From Escherichia albertii NBRC 107761 = DSM 17582 (GTDB taxonomy: Bacteria; Pseudomonadota; Gammaproteobacteria; Enterobacterales; Enterobacteriaceae), in assembly GCF_000759775.1 (NCBI RefSeq), contig NZ_BBMY01000010.1:1-64000 (forward strand): a DNA stretch of 64,000 nt. Direction: 5' to 3'. Under the pieces are notes generated by a model. It was not told the origin of the DNA, did no database searches, and saw nothing but the letters and a program-made list of their open reading frames with translations. Below, piece by piece: positions 18,833-25,877 of the stretch; within the stretch, counting starts at the first letter, position 1; every line of letters starts with the position of its first letter. The translations under genes were made by a program, and so were the position numbers.

Positions 18833-19675
18833 ATGCTCAGTTATCGCCACAGCTTCCACGCTGGCAACCACGCCGACGTCCTTAAACATACCGTTCAGAG
18901 CCTGATCATCGAGTCGCTGAAAGAGAAAGATAAACCGTTTCTCTATCTCGACACCCACGCAGGTGCCGGGCGATATCAGTTAGGCAGCGAACATGCCGAA
19001 CGTACTGGCGAATATCTCGAAGGCATCGCCCGTATCTGGCAGCAGGACGACCTGCCAGCAGAACTGGAGCCGTACATCAGCGTGGTGGAACACTTCAACC
19101 GTAGCGGGCAGTTGCGCTACTACCCGGGTTCACCGTTGATTGCTCGTCAGCTTCTGCGTGAACAGGACAGCCTGCAACTGACTGAACTGCACCCGAGCGA
19201 TTATCCGTTGTTACGTTCGGAATTCCAGAAAGACAATCGTGCGCGCGTTGAAAAAGCCGACGGTTTCCAGCAGCTTAAGGCCAAACTGCCGCCGGTTTCT
19301 CGCCGTGGTTTAATCCTTATCGATCCGCCGTATGAAATGAAAACCGACTATCAGGCGGTGGTCAGCGGCATTAATGAGGGGTATAAACGTTTTGCTACGG
19401 GCGTCTATGCGCTGTGGTATCCGGTGGTATTGCGCCAGCAAATCAAGCGCATGATCCACGAGCTGGAAGCGACCGGTATCCGTAAGATCATGCAGATTGA
19501 ACTGGCGGTACTGCCAGACAGCGATCGCCGTGGCATGACCGCTTCCGGCATGATTGTGATTAACCCGCCATGGAAGCTGGAACAGCAGATGAATAACGTG
19601 CTGCCGTGGCTGCACAGCAAGCTGGTTCCGGCAGGCACCGGGCACGCCACTGTAAGCTGGATCGTGCCGGAGTAA
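18833..19675 (+). CDS. rlmJ: RlmJ 23S rRNA m6A2030 methyltransferase
   Basis: A 280-residue SAM-dependent methyltransferase acting on A2030 of 23S rRNA. It begins MLSYRHSFHAGNHADVLKH; the SAM motif LDTHAGAGRY (about 39-48) and the N6-adenine motif DPPYEMK (about 164-170) are visible. The start at 18833 matches the K-12 protein; the frame runs 37 codons further upstream without a credible ribosome site. Divergent from prlC and 71 bases before gor. Formerly yhiR. Confidence 0.96.
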   Translation: MLSYRHSFHAGNHADVLKHTVQSLIIESLKEKDKPFLYLDTHAGAGRYQLGSEHAERTGEYLEGIARIWQQDDLPAELEPYISVVEHFNRSGQLRYYPGSPLIARQLLREQDSLQLTELHPSDYPLLRSEFQKDNRARVEKADGFQQLKAKLPPVSRRGLILIDPPYEMKTDYQAVVSGINEGYKRFATGVYALWYPVVLRQQIKRMIHELEATGIRKIMQIELAVLPDSDRRGMTASGMIVINPPWKLEQQMNNVLPWLHSKLVPAGTGHATVSWIVPE

Positions 19676-19746
19676 TTGCAGCCATTGCTGGCACCTTTTA
19701 CGTCTCGCGCTACAATCGCGGTAATCAATGATAAGGACACTCTGTC

Positions 19747-21099
19747 ATGACTAAACACTATGATTACATCGCCATCGGCGGCGGCAGCGGCGGTATCGCC
19801 TCCATCAACCGCGCAGCTATGTACGGCCAGAAATGCGCGCTGATTGAGGCCAAAGAGCTGGGCGGCACCTGTGTGAACGTTGGCTGCGTGCCGAAAAAAG
19901 TAATGTGGCACGCGGCGCAAATCCGCGAAGCGATTCACATGTACGGCCCGGATTACGGCTTTGATACCACCATCAACAAATTCAACTGGGAAACGTTGAT
20001 CGCCAGCCGTACCGCTTATATCGACCGTATTCATACCTCCTATGAAAACGTGCTCGGTAAAAATAACGTTGATGTAATCAAGGGCTTTGCCCGCTTCGTT
20101 GATGCCAAAACGCTGGAGGTTAACGGCGAAACGATTACTGCCGATCATATTCTGATCGCCACCGGCGGTCGTCCGAGCCACCCGAATATTCCAGGCGTGG
20201 AATACGGTATTGATTCCGATGGTTTCTTTGCCCTTCCCGCATTGCCGGAGCGTGTGGCAGTGGTTGGCGCGGGTTACATCGCCGTTGAACTGGCGGGCGT
20301 GATTAACGGCCTCGGCGCGAAGACGCATCTGTTTGTGCGTAAACACGCACCACTGCGCAGCTTTGACCCGATGATCACTGAAACTCTGGTCGAAGTGATG
20401 AATACCGAAGGCCCCACATTGCATACCTACGCCATCCCGAAAGCGGTGGTGAAAAATGCCGATGGTAGCCTGACGCTGGAGCTGGAAGATGGGCGCAGTG
20501 AAACGGTGGATTGCCTGATTTGGGCGATTGGTCGTGAGCCTGCCAATGACAACATCAACCTCGAAGCCGCGGGCGTTAAAACCAACGAAAAAGGCTATAT
20601 CGTCGTTGATAAATATCAAAACACCAACGTTGAAGGTATTTACGCGGTGGGCGATAACACGGGTGCAGTGGAGCTGACCCCAGTGGCTGTGGCGGCAGGC
20701 CGCCGTCTCTCTGAACGCCTGTTTAATAACAAGCCGGATGAACATCTGGATTACAGCAACATTCCGACTGTGGTCTTCAGCCATCCGCCGATTGGTACTG
20801 TTGGTCTAACGGAACCTCAGGCACGCGAGCAGTACGGCGACGATCAGGTGAAAGTGTATAAATCCTCTTTCACTGCGATGTATACCGCCGTCACCACTCA
20901 CCGCCAGCCGTGCCGCATGAAACTGGTATGCGTTGGGCCAGAAGAGAAGATTGTCGGTATTCATGGCATTGGTTTTGGTATGGACGAAATGTTGCAGGGC
21001 TTCGCGGTGGCGTTGAAGATGGGCGCAACCAAGAAAGACTTTGACAACACGGTTGCCATTCACCCGACGGCGGCAGAAGAGTTCGTGACCATGCGTTAA
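19747..21099 (+). CDS. gor: Gor glutathione reductase
   Basis: A 450-residue homodimeric flavoenzyme that reduces glutathione disulfide with NADPH. The N-terminal FAD fold is [17 protein letters not shown], the redox disulfide is CVNVGC (residues 42-47), the NADPH fold is [11 protein letters not shown] (about 174-184), and the catalytic histidine lies in the C-terminal HPTAAEE motif. Full length. Followed by a strong hairpin. Its last 30 bases recur imperfectly about 580 bases downstream. Confidence 0.98.
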   Translation: MTKHYDYIAIGGGSGGIASINRAAMYGQKCALIEAKELGGTCVNVGCVPKKVMWHAAQIREAIHMYGPDYGFDTTINKFNWETLIASRTAYIDRIHTSYENVLGKNNVDVIKGFARFVDAKTLEVNGETITADHILIATGGRPSHPNIPGVEYGIDSDGFFALPALPERVAVVGAGYIAVELAGVINGLGAKTHLFVRKHAPLRSFDPMITETLVEVMNTEGPTLHTYAIPKAVVKNADGSLTLELEDGRSETVDCLIWAIGREPANDNINLEAAGVKTNEKGYIVVDKYQNTNVEGIYAVGDNTGAVELTPVAVAAGRRLSERLFNNKPDEHLDYSNIPTVVFSHPPIGTVGLTEPQAREQYGDDQVKVYKSSFTAMYTAVTTHRQPCRMKLVCVGPEEKIVGIHGIGFGMDEMLQGFAVALKMGATKKDFDNTVAIHPTAAEEFVTMR

Positions 21100-21105
21100 A
21101 TGTTA

Positions 21106-21136
21106 AAGGGCAAAGAGTGGTGTGCTCTTTGCCCTT
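21106..21136 (+). terminator. gor terminator hairpin
   Basis: Perfect 12-base inverted repeat AAGGGCAAAGAG / CTCTTTGCCCTT with a 7-base loop, starting 7 bases after the gor stop. It can also serve dinQ from the other side. Confidence 0.8.
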
Positions 21137-21152
21137 AATTACGTTTCCGCTA

Positions 21153-21236
21153 TCAGTTCAGAAGCTGAAGCAGAAAGCGGATCAGTTCCAGTAGCGCAAT
21201 TAACGCCCCAAGAACGATGATTGCTTTATCAATCAC
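21153..21236 (-). CDS. dinQ: DinQ, SOS-induced toxic membrane peptide
   Basis: A 27-residue peptide starting at GTG and reading VIDKAIIVLGALIALLELIR then FLLQLLN. It is a single hydrophobic helix and matches DinQ of K-12, an inner-membrane peptide induced by DNA damage that disturbs membrane potential. It lies directly downstream of gor, as in K-12. A LexA box lies about 200 bases upstream, giving a long leader that carries sequence complementary to the agr-type repeats, which act as antisense RNAs in K-12. Confidence 0.9.
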   Translation of the reverse strand: MIDKAIIVLGALIALLELIRFLLQLLN

Positions 21237-21305
21237 CCGTTTTCTCCATGCGATGGAGTGAGAATGCATCCGCTTACTCATCCACTGCCTGTCACGGTGC
21301 GTGTC

Positions 21306-21415
21306 TCATTGTTAGATGACGACTATCTCACTCCGGCCAGAGCATCAGTTAACGGCACCACCCGTACCACTGATCAGGACTTTGAAAGCGTTTATGCGCA
21401 TTGCCAGAGTGAAAA
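21306..21415 (+). ncRNA. agrA: agrA-type antisense RNA region (ends approximate)
   Basis: Contains TTAGATGACGACTATCTCAC (from about 21312), repeated near 21510 with few changes. In K-12 the small RNAs AgrA and AgrB share such a segment and lie between dinQ and arsR; AgrB pairs with the dinQ leader. RNA ends were not determined from the sequence. Confidence 0.5.
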
Positions 21416-21429
21416 TGCCTCAGAGCTAA

Positions 21430-21445
21430 CTGGATAATCATACAG
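21430..21445 (-). promoter_or_regulatory. LexA box of dinQ
   Basis: CTGTATGATTATCCAG on the minus strand fits the LexA consensus CTG-N10-CAG. It is placed upstream of dinQ, which is SOS-regulated in K-12. Confidence 0.8.
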
Positions 21446-21504
21446 TATGTGCAGGTCATAAAACCAGCACGTCCTTGCAATAGTTTCAGTATGGTATTAG
21501 CATT

Positions 21505-21592
21505 GATGCGTTAGATGATGACTATCTCACTCCAGCCAGAGCCACCAACTCAGGGCTGAAAAGTAAAAAAACCGACGTAAAGTCGGTTTTTT
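21505..21592 (+). ncRNA. agrB: agrB-type antisense RNA with terminator
   Basis: Second copy of the shared segment (TTAGATGATGACTATCTCAC), followed by a clear terminator, ACCGAC-gtaaa-GTCGGT with flanking A and T runs (about 21565-21592). This matches K-12 AgrB, the antisense repressor of dinQ. The start is approximate. Confidence 0.55.
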
Positions 21593-22006
21593 TACGTCCT
21601 GATTCGGACAAAATTTAGTACGGCGGCAATCAGGTACAATGCTCAGGAGTTCGCGGCGAAAGAATTCATGACCATGCGTTAATGCTTTGTGCCCGTTATA
21701 TCGGGTTTTAAGCTGCTGGTTTGGTTCTCTGTTAGCGAGCGATGCCGGTAGGGCTGCGATGTCAGGTTCAATCACTTCCGTAACAGAGTCACCAGTATTA
21801 TCAGGCCAATTATCATGGCTATCAGCTTCGGTGGCAGCGTGTTCTTCCAGAATACTGAATGGCCCTGTACTGACCTTCCCATTTTCCGTTGTGCTTCCTT
21901 CATTCGCTTCAACCGTCGTTGTCTCTTCTCTCTGCGTGCTGTCATATTCTGTTCCCTTTCTCATCAGGCTTGCATCATCAGCAAACCATTCGTCAAAACG
22001 GCCCAT
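21527..22006 (-). pseudogene. Putative truncated ORF of unknown function
   Basis: A frame starting at 22006 with a good GAGG site reads MGRFDEWFADDASLMRKGTE and continues with an acidic, Ser/Thr/Glu-rich stretch that looks protein-like to about the gor-tail copy at 21682. Beyond it the frame runs through the copy and the agrB terminator, so the C-terminal part is unlikely to be native. The simplest reading is a gene that lost its 3' end at the junction. No family recognised; it could also be spurious. Confidence 0.35.
21653..21682 (+). repeat. Second copy of the gor 3' end
   Basis: Thirty bases ending ATGACCATGCGTTAA match the last 30 bases of gor (21070-21099) at 26 positions. All four differences are A/G transitions and the last 14 bases are identical. 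It would read AAKEFMTMR-stop against [13 protein letters not shown] in Gor. Together the copies bracket the dinQ-agr segment. Confidence 0.75.
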
Positions 22007-22152
22007 AAGCGTCCTCAAAGGTCGATTTATCAGGTATCGAAAGGAAGATTTTCGGGAGATTGTGATTTTGGATGGCGGCGGGGAATTGCCGTGACATGCA
22101 CTTGCGCACAGTGCGGTGGTGCGCTATCATTGTGACATTCATTAATCATCAT

Positions 22153-22197
22153 GGAGGATAAAATGACCAATGACCAATGACCAATGACCAATGACCA
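22153..22197 (+). repeat. Five-copy heptamer (ATGACCA) array at toxin start
   Basis: After a GGAGG site (22153-22157) come five perfect ATGACCA units, with ATGs at 22163, 22170, 22177, 22184 and 22191; the fifth starts the HigB-like toxin. Because the unit is 7 bases, successive ATGs change frame. Frame 22163 stops at a TGA (22178-22180) overlapping the ATG at 22177, whose frame stops at 22192-22194 overlapping the toxin ATG. This gives a possible stop-start relay. Confidence 0.9.
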
Positions 22198-22493
22198 AAA
22201 AAATTAACATAAAGGATTTCAGGGATGCGTGGCTTGATGATTTTTTTGAATTTTCAACACCACACAAAAAGATACCTTCTGATATTCATATTACATTGTT
22301 GCGGAAGCTGGATATTATCAATGCCGCAACTACCTGGAAGGACTTGAGATCACCACCAGGTAATCGGTATGAGGAATTGTCAGGGAAGCTAAACGGCTAT
22401 TCATCAATAAGGGTGAATAATCAATATAGGTTAATTTTTAAGTGGGTTAACGGAAAGGCCGAGGACTTGTATCTCGACCCTCACAAATACTAA
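22191..22493 (+). CDS. HigB-like toxin (RelE/ParE superfamily)
   Basis: A 100-residue protein of the HigB branch of RelE-type ribosome-dependent mRNA nucleases. It has the family pattern LLRKLDIINAATTWKDLRSPPGNRYEELSG and the core SIRVNNQYRLIFKW, where the Arg and Tyr fit RelE-family active-site positions. The order toxin first, then a HigA-type antitoxin, is the HigBA signature. It is not the K-12 HigB sequence. The ATG at 22191 is the only one of five repeated ATGs in frame with the full protein, lies 33 bases past the ribosome site, and an in-frame TGA precedes it. Translation therefore probably depends on re-initiation through the repeat array. A small hairpin separates it from the antitoxin gene. 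Confidence 0.85.
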   Translation: MTKKINIKDFRDAWLDDFFEFSTPHKKIPSDIHITLLRKLDIINAATTWKDLRSPPGNRYEELSGKLNGYSSIRVNNQYRLIFKWVNGKAEDLYLDPHKY

Positions 22494-22499
22494 AACAAA

Positions 22500-22521
22500 T
22501 ACCCGGCGGATGAACCGGGTA
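22500..22521 (+). terminator. Hairpin between toxin and antitoxin genes
   Basis: TACCCGG / CCGGGTA inverted repeat with an 8-base loop, 7 bases after the toxin stop and without a T run. It may attenuate read-through or stabilise the toxin mRNA end. Confidence 0.4.
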
Positions 22522-22564
22522 CTGACCAGAGTCCACTTAATACGCACGCTAGTAAGGGCAAAAA

Positions 22565-22903
22565 ATGAAACAGGCAACCAGAAAACCGACGACTGTAGGT
22601 GATATCCTGCTGTACGAATACCTGGAGCCGTTAGAGCTTAAGATCAACGAGTTAGCAGAAATACTTCATGTTCATCGCAACACCGTAAGTGCTCTTGTTA
22701 ATAATAATCGTAAGCTAACGATGGATATGGCATATCGCCTGGCAAAAGCATTCGATACTTCTGTAGATTTTTGGATTAATCTTCAGACCGCAGTAGACCT
22801 GTGGGAAGTTGAAAATGATATGCGCGTTCAGGAAGAGTTAAGCCGTATCACTACTGCTGAAGAATTTATTTCTCAGCGGAATCTGAATAAAAAAGCAGCC
22901 TGA
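22565..22903 (+). CDS. HigA-like antitoxin (XRE family)
   Basis: A 112-residue HigA/VapI-type antitoxin with a helix-turn-helix at about residues 27-60 (KINELAEILHVHRNTVSALV) followed by the family block LAKAFDTSVDFWINLQTAVDLWE. Such antitoxins bind the toxin and repress their own operon. It starts 71 bases after the toxin stop behind an AAGGG site; the gap with a hairpin is larger than in most higBA pairs and may hold an extra promoter. It is followed by a clean terminator. Confidence 0.88.
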   Translation: MKQATRKPTTVGDILLYEYLEPLELKINELAEILHVHRNTVSALVNNNRKLTMDMAYRLAKAFDTSVDFWINLQTAVDLWEVENDMRVQEELSRITTAEEFISQRNLNKKAA

Positions 22904-22923
22904 TATTGTAAAACACAGACAAA

Positions 22924-22952
22924 AAGCCCACTCAAAAAGTGGGCTTTTTTTT
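22924..22952 (+). terminator. Terminator of the toxin-antitoxin pair
   Basis: AGCCCACT-caaaa-AGTGGGCT stem followed by T8, starting 20 bases after the antitoxin stop. Confidence 0.9.
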
Positions 22953-22959
22953 GGAATTA

Positions 22960-23139
22960 ATGAACATTAAACCTATCCGTACAGAACAGGATTATGAGGG
23001 CGCACTGCGTGCGGTCGAACCGATGTTCGATAACGAACCGGAAATGAACACCCCGGAAAATGCAGAAAATGTACCTACCCTGCGCATCAACGAGGTGAAT
23101 GTCACCGAATTGCCTGTGCAGACTAATGTTGAGTCGTGA
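22960..23139 (+). pseudogene. Fragment of a HigA/COG5499-type regulator
   Basis: A 59-codon frame starting MNIKPIRTEQDYEGALRAVE, the N-terminal block of COG5499-type HTH antitoxins, which continue for a further 80 or so residues including the helix-turn-helix. After about residue 30 the sequence (TPENAENVPTLRINEVNV) no longer resembles that family and stops. It follows the terminator of the upstream TA pair directly and has only a weak GGAA site. Most likely a gene remnant fused to unrelated sequence. Confidence 0.5.
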
Positions 23140-23485
23140 AGATGGGAATAATTTGCTTCCGCCGCGCCCACGACATGAACAAAATACAAATAACAATACA
23201 ACTACATTACATTTTATAAATGGTGAAAAAATTAATCTGCATAATATCTTTGCACAGATATTACCGTGAGTATAAAAATAACACTGTCTATTTTGAAATA
23301 GACGGTGTTATGAGACATAATATAATAACATTACCCCCGCCAATGACATCCATCAAGAAGCATAGCTGAAGCATATAAATATCAGACAGGTTTACGTTAC
23401 TATCAGGTATATCTCCAGGCAAGCAGATGAAAATCATAAATAAATATCTATTATATTTTTAATATTTGTTGATAAGGATAGTAAC
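23140..23485. other. Non-coding stretch upstream of slp
   Basis: AT-rich, 346 bases, no credible gene. A strong stem, ACACTGTCTATTT / AAATAGACGGTGT (about 23281-23310), could be a terminator for the accessory patch. The last 100 bases should hold the acid- and stationary-phase-responsive slp promoter. Confidence 0.5.
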
Positions 23486-24052
23486 ATGAACAAGACAAAA
23501 GGTGCACTCATCCTCAGCCTTTCATTTTTGCTTGCCGCATGTAGTTCGATTCCGCAGAATATCAAAGGCAACAACCAACCAGATATTCAAAAAAGTTTTG
23601 TTGCTGTTCATAACCAACCAGGCTTATATGTCGGCCAACAAGCACGCTTTGGCGGTAAGGTTATCAATGTCATTAACGGCAAAACAGATACGCTGTTAGA
23701 AATCGCCGTATTACCGCTGGATAGCTATGCCAAACCCGATATTGAAGCTAACTATCAGGGCCGCCTGCTCGCCAGACAAAATGGCTTCCTTGACCCGGTG
23801 AACTACCGCAATCACTTTGTCACCATCCTCGGCACAATTCAGGGCGAACAGCCGGGTTTTATCAATAAAGTCCCGTACAACTTCGTTGACGTAAATGTAC
23901 AAGGGATCCAGGTATGGCATTTAAGAGAAGTGGTTAACACCACCTACAACTTGTGGGATTACGGTTACGGCGCTTTCTGGCCAGAACCGGGTTGGGGTGC
24001 GCCGTACTATACCAATGCAGTTAGCCAGGTAACACCTGAACTGGTGAAATGA
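23486..24052 (+). CDS. slp: Slp outer-membrane lipoprotein
   Basis: A 188-residue lipoprotein induced by starvation and acid; it helps protect against metabolic products during acid resistance together with DctR. The signal peptide ends in the lipobox LAAC (residues 16-19). The mature part has the Slp-family pattern (GKVINVINGKTDTLLEIAVLP, EPGWGAPYY). First gene of slp-dctR; a hairpin (24067-24089) between them may attenuate dctR transcription. Confidence 0.96.
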   Translation: MNKTKGALILSLSFLLAACSSIPQNIKGNNQPDIQKSFVAVHNQPGLYVGQQARFGGKVINVINGKTDTLLEIAVLPLDSYAKPDIEANYQGRLLARQNGFLDPVNYRNHFVTILGTIQGEQPGFINKVPYNFVDVNVQGIQVWHLREVVNTTYNLWDYGYGAFWPEPGWGAPYYTNAVSQVTPELVK

Positions 24053-24198
24053 TTTAGCCTGAAGATGCAGGTATTTTTAAGATACCTGCTTCTTCGACAC
24101 TAATATACAGTAAGCAGATAAATATAATAATAATTCCAGCCCAGTTAATTACCTTTGGCTACCTGATATAAAGTTAATATTCGCAGCAGGAGTCGGCT

Positions 24199-24729
24199 AT
24201 GTTTCTTGTGATTACCAGAGATACGATGTTCTTTATTGCCATGAAGAACATTCTAAATAAAGGTAATGTCGTTCATATACAGAATGAAGAAGATATCGAC
24301 TTAACGTTGCATCAGAACGCCTTAGTCATTATTGATACATTAATGAATAATGTTTTTCATTCGGCAATGCTCACGAAAATTGAGCGCCTGAAACCGTTCC
24401 ATGTCATTATTTTCTCACCGTTTAATATTAAACGCTGTCTGGGGAAAACCCCGGTCACATTTGTACAAAGAAATATTACCATCATTGATTTTGTCGCGCT
24501 AATCAATGGCAGTTACTGCTCTGCGCCAGAAGCCGATGTCTTACTGTCACGAAAACAGCATCAGGTACTGACTTGCATTGCTACAGAAATGACAACGGAA
24601 GATATTCTGGAGAAGTTAAAAATATCGCTCAAAACATTTTACTGCCACAAACACAATATCATGATGATCCTTCATCTCCGACGGATCAATGAGCTGGTTC
24701 GCCATCAACATATTCATTATCTGGTTTAA
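24199..24729 (+). CDS. dctR: DctR LuxR-family regulator
   Basis: A 176-residue protein with a C-terminal LuxR-type helix-turn-helix (LSRKQHQVLTCIATEMTTEDILEKLKISLKTFYCHKHNI, about 115-153), related in layout to GadE. In E. coli it acts with Slp in acid resistance; the name derives from an effect on dicarboxylate transport. It marks the left border of the chu insertion, whereas in K-12 the next gene is yhiD. Formerly yhiF. Confidence 0.93.
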   Translation: MFLVITRDTMFFIAMKNILNKGNVVHIQNEEDIDLTLHQNALVIIDTLMNNVFHSAMLTKIERLKPFHVIIFSPFNIKRCLGKTPVTFVQRNITIIDFVALINGSYCSAPEADVLLSRKQHQVLTCIATEMTTEDILEKLKISLKTFYCHKHNIMMILHLRRINELVRHQHIHYLV

Positions 24730-24800
24730 ATCATCTACCCGACGCGGGTCATGAATACTACATGGGCCCGGCTACCGCCGGACCTCCGGGTAAATGCGCC

Positions 24801-25829
24801 TTATGCCGCAACATCTTCCTGCGTCAGCGCTGCAATCTGTTTACGCCACTGCGCTTGTTCCTGTTCCCCTTCAGTACGCTGACCATAGAGTTGCGCAATC
24901 TGCGTACCATCATGAGCAAACAGTTCCAGGCTAGTCACATAGCCATCACTGGCAGGCTTGCGTGTTACCCAGGTTTCGGCAATGCTCTCCGCCAGCAAAT
25001 GAAGAGTAAATGTTGGGTTGAAAATATTCAGCCAGCCTTTCATCGGCACCACCTTTTCAACCACACCAGTGAAAATCTGTACACAGCCACGGTTACCAAC
25101 AAACACCATGATCTCATTACCATCTTGCCGGGCAGAATCCAGAATCTGCGCCAGTGCGCTGTTGGAGACTTTGCAGGCCAAATCATCTGCCACCAGATTA
25201 AAAGCCTGCTGACGCGTCAGATTATGTCGCTTGAGCAGCGTAAAAAACTGATGAACATCAGTCATCGCCCGCCACTCTTGTTCGACTACACTGGCGTCGA
25301 CTTGTGTTTTCTCAACTGGCGCATCAACGGCCTGTAGCTCAAGGGGCGTATTTTCCTCGACGATAAAGCGCGCCAAAAACTCACTCCATGCCGCCATATC
25401 GGTGCTGTCGGTGGCATAAACTTTTAGTAATGCATCGCCCTGATGATCAAAGAACTGAATACTCTGGCGCTCACCGCGAGCCGTGTTTTCTTTGACGTGG
25501 AAAACACTGGCCCACTGATTGAGAAACAGACGCAGATCCAGCGCACGCGGGTTGAGGATCAATCCGGCATGTCCGTTCAGATGTTGGTTCGTGAACGCTC
25601 CCACTTGCTCATGAACGGCATATTCGTTACGGCAAATGCATTTGGTTTCACCAACGCTTTCCAGCGCCGCCAGAATCTCGCGAATATCACCGCGCATCCG
25701 CCACGCATCATGAGTTACGCGGGCAAATGCCAGTTCAGCTTCACTGATATTCATTAAGCCTGCGATGTCACGCGCGTACTTTCCGGGATTTTGTTCTTTT
25801 AACTCGAGCCAGCGTGTGTAGTAATTCAT
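24801..25829 (-). CDS. chuS: ChuS haem-degrading protein
   Basis: A 342-residue cytoplasmic haem oxygenase and haem trafficking protein built of two similar halves (HemS/ChuX repeat, about 30-165 and 205-335). The haem-ligand histidine of ChuS, His193, is present (AMTDVHQFF). It breaks down haem to release iron under aerobic conditions. The gene follows chuA by 48 bases on the same strand. Confidence 0.96.
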   Translation of the reverse strand: MNYYTRWLELKEQNPGKYARDIAGLMNISEAELAFARVTHDAWRMRGDIREILAALESVGETKCICRNEYAVHEQVGAFTNQHLNGHAGLILNPRALDLRLFLNQWASVFHVKENTARGERQSIQFFDHQGDALLKVYATDSTDMAAWSEFLARFIVEENTPLELQAVDAPVEKTQVDASVVEQEWRAMTDVHQFFTLLKRHNLTRQQAFNLVADDLACKVSNSALAQILDSARQDGNEIMVFVGNRGCVQIFTGVVEKVVPMKGWLNIFNPTFTLHLLAESIAETWVTRKPASDGYVTSLELFAHDGTQIAQLYGQRTEGEQEQAQWRKQIAALTQEDVAA

Positions 25830-25877
25830 TGTCTATCTTCCTTCCAGATTAATGCCCCGAATTAACGGGGCCGCTTC

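Noticed and set aside
19405..20784. 459-codon minus-strand frame over rlmJ and gor
   Set aside because: Crosses two intact genes on the other strand and has antisense-shadow composition.
22163..22200. CRISPR-like reading of the short tandem repeats before the toxin
   Set aside because: Units are 7 bases, contiguous and without spacers; this is a simple tandem repeat, and no CRISPR array was seen anywhere in the window.
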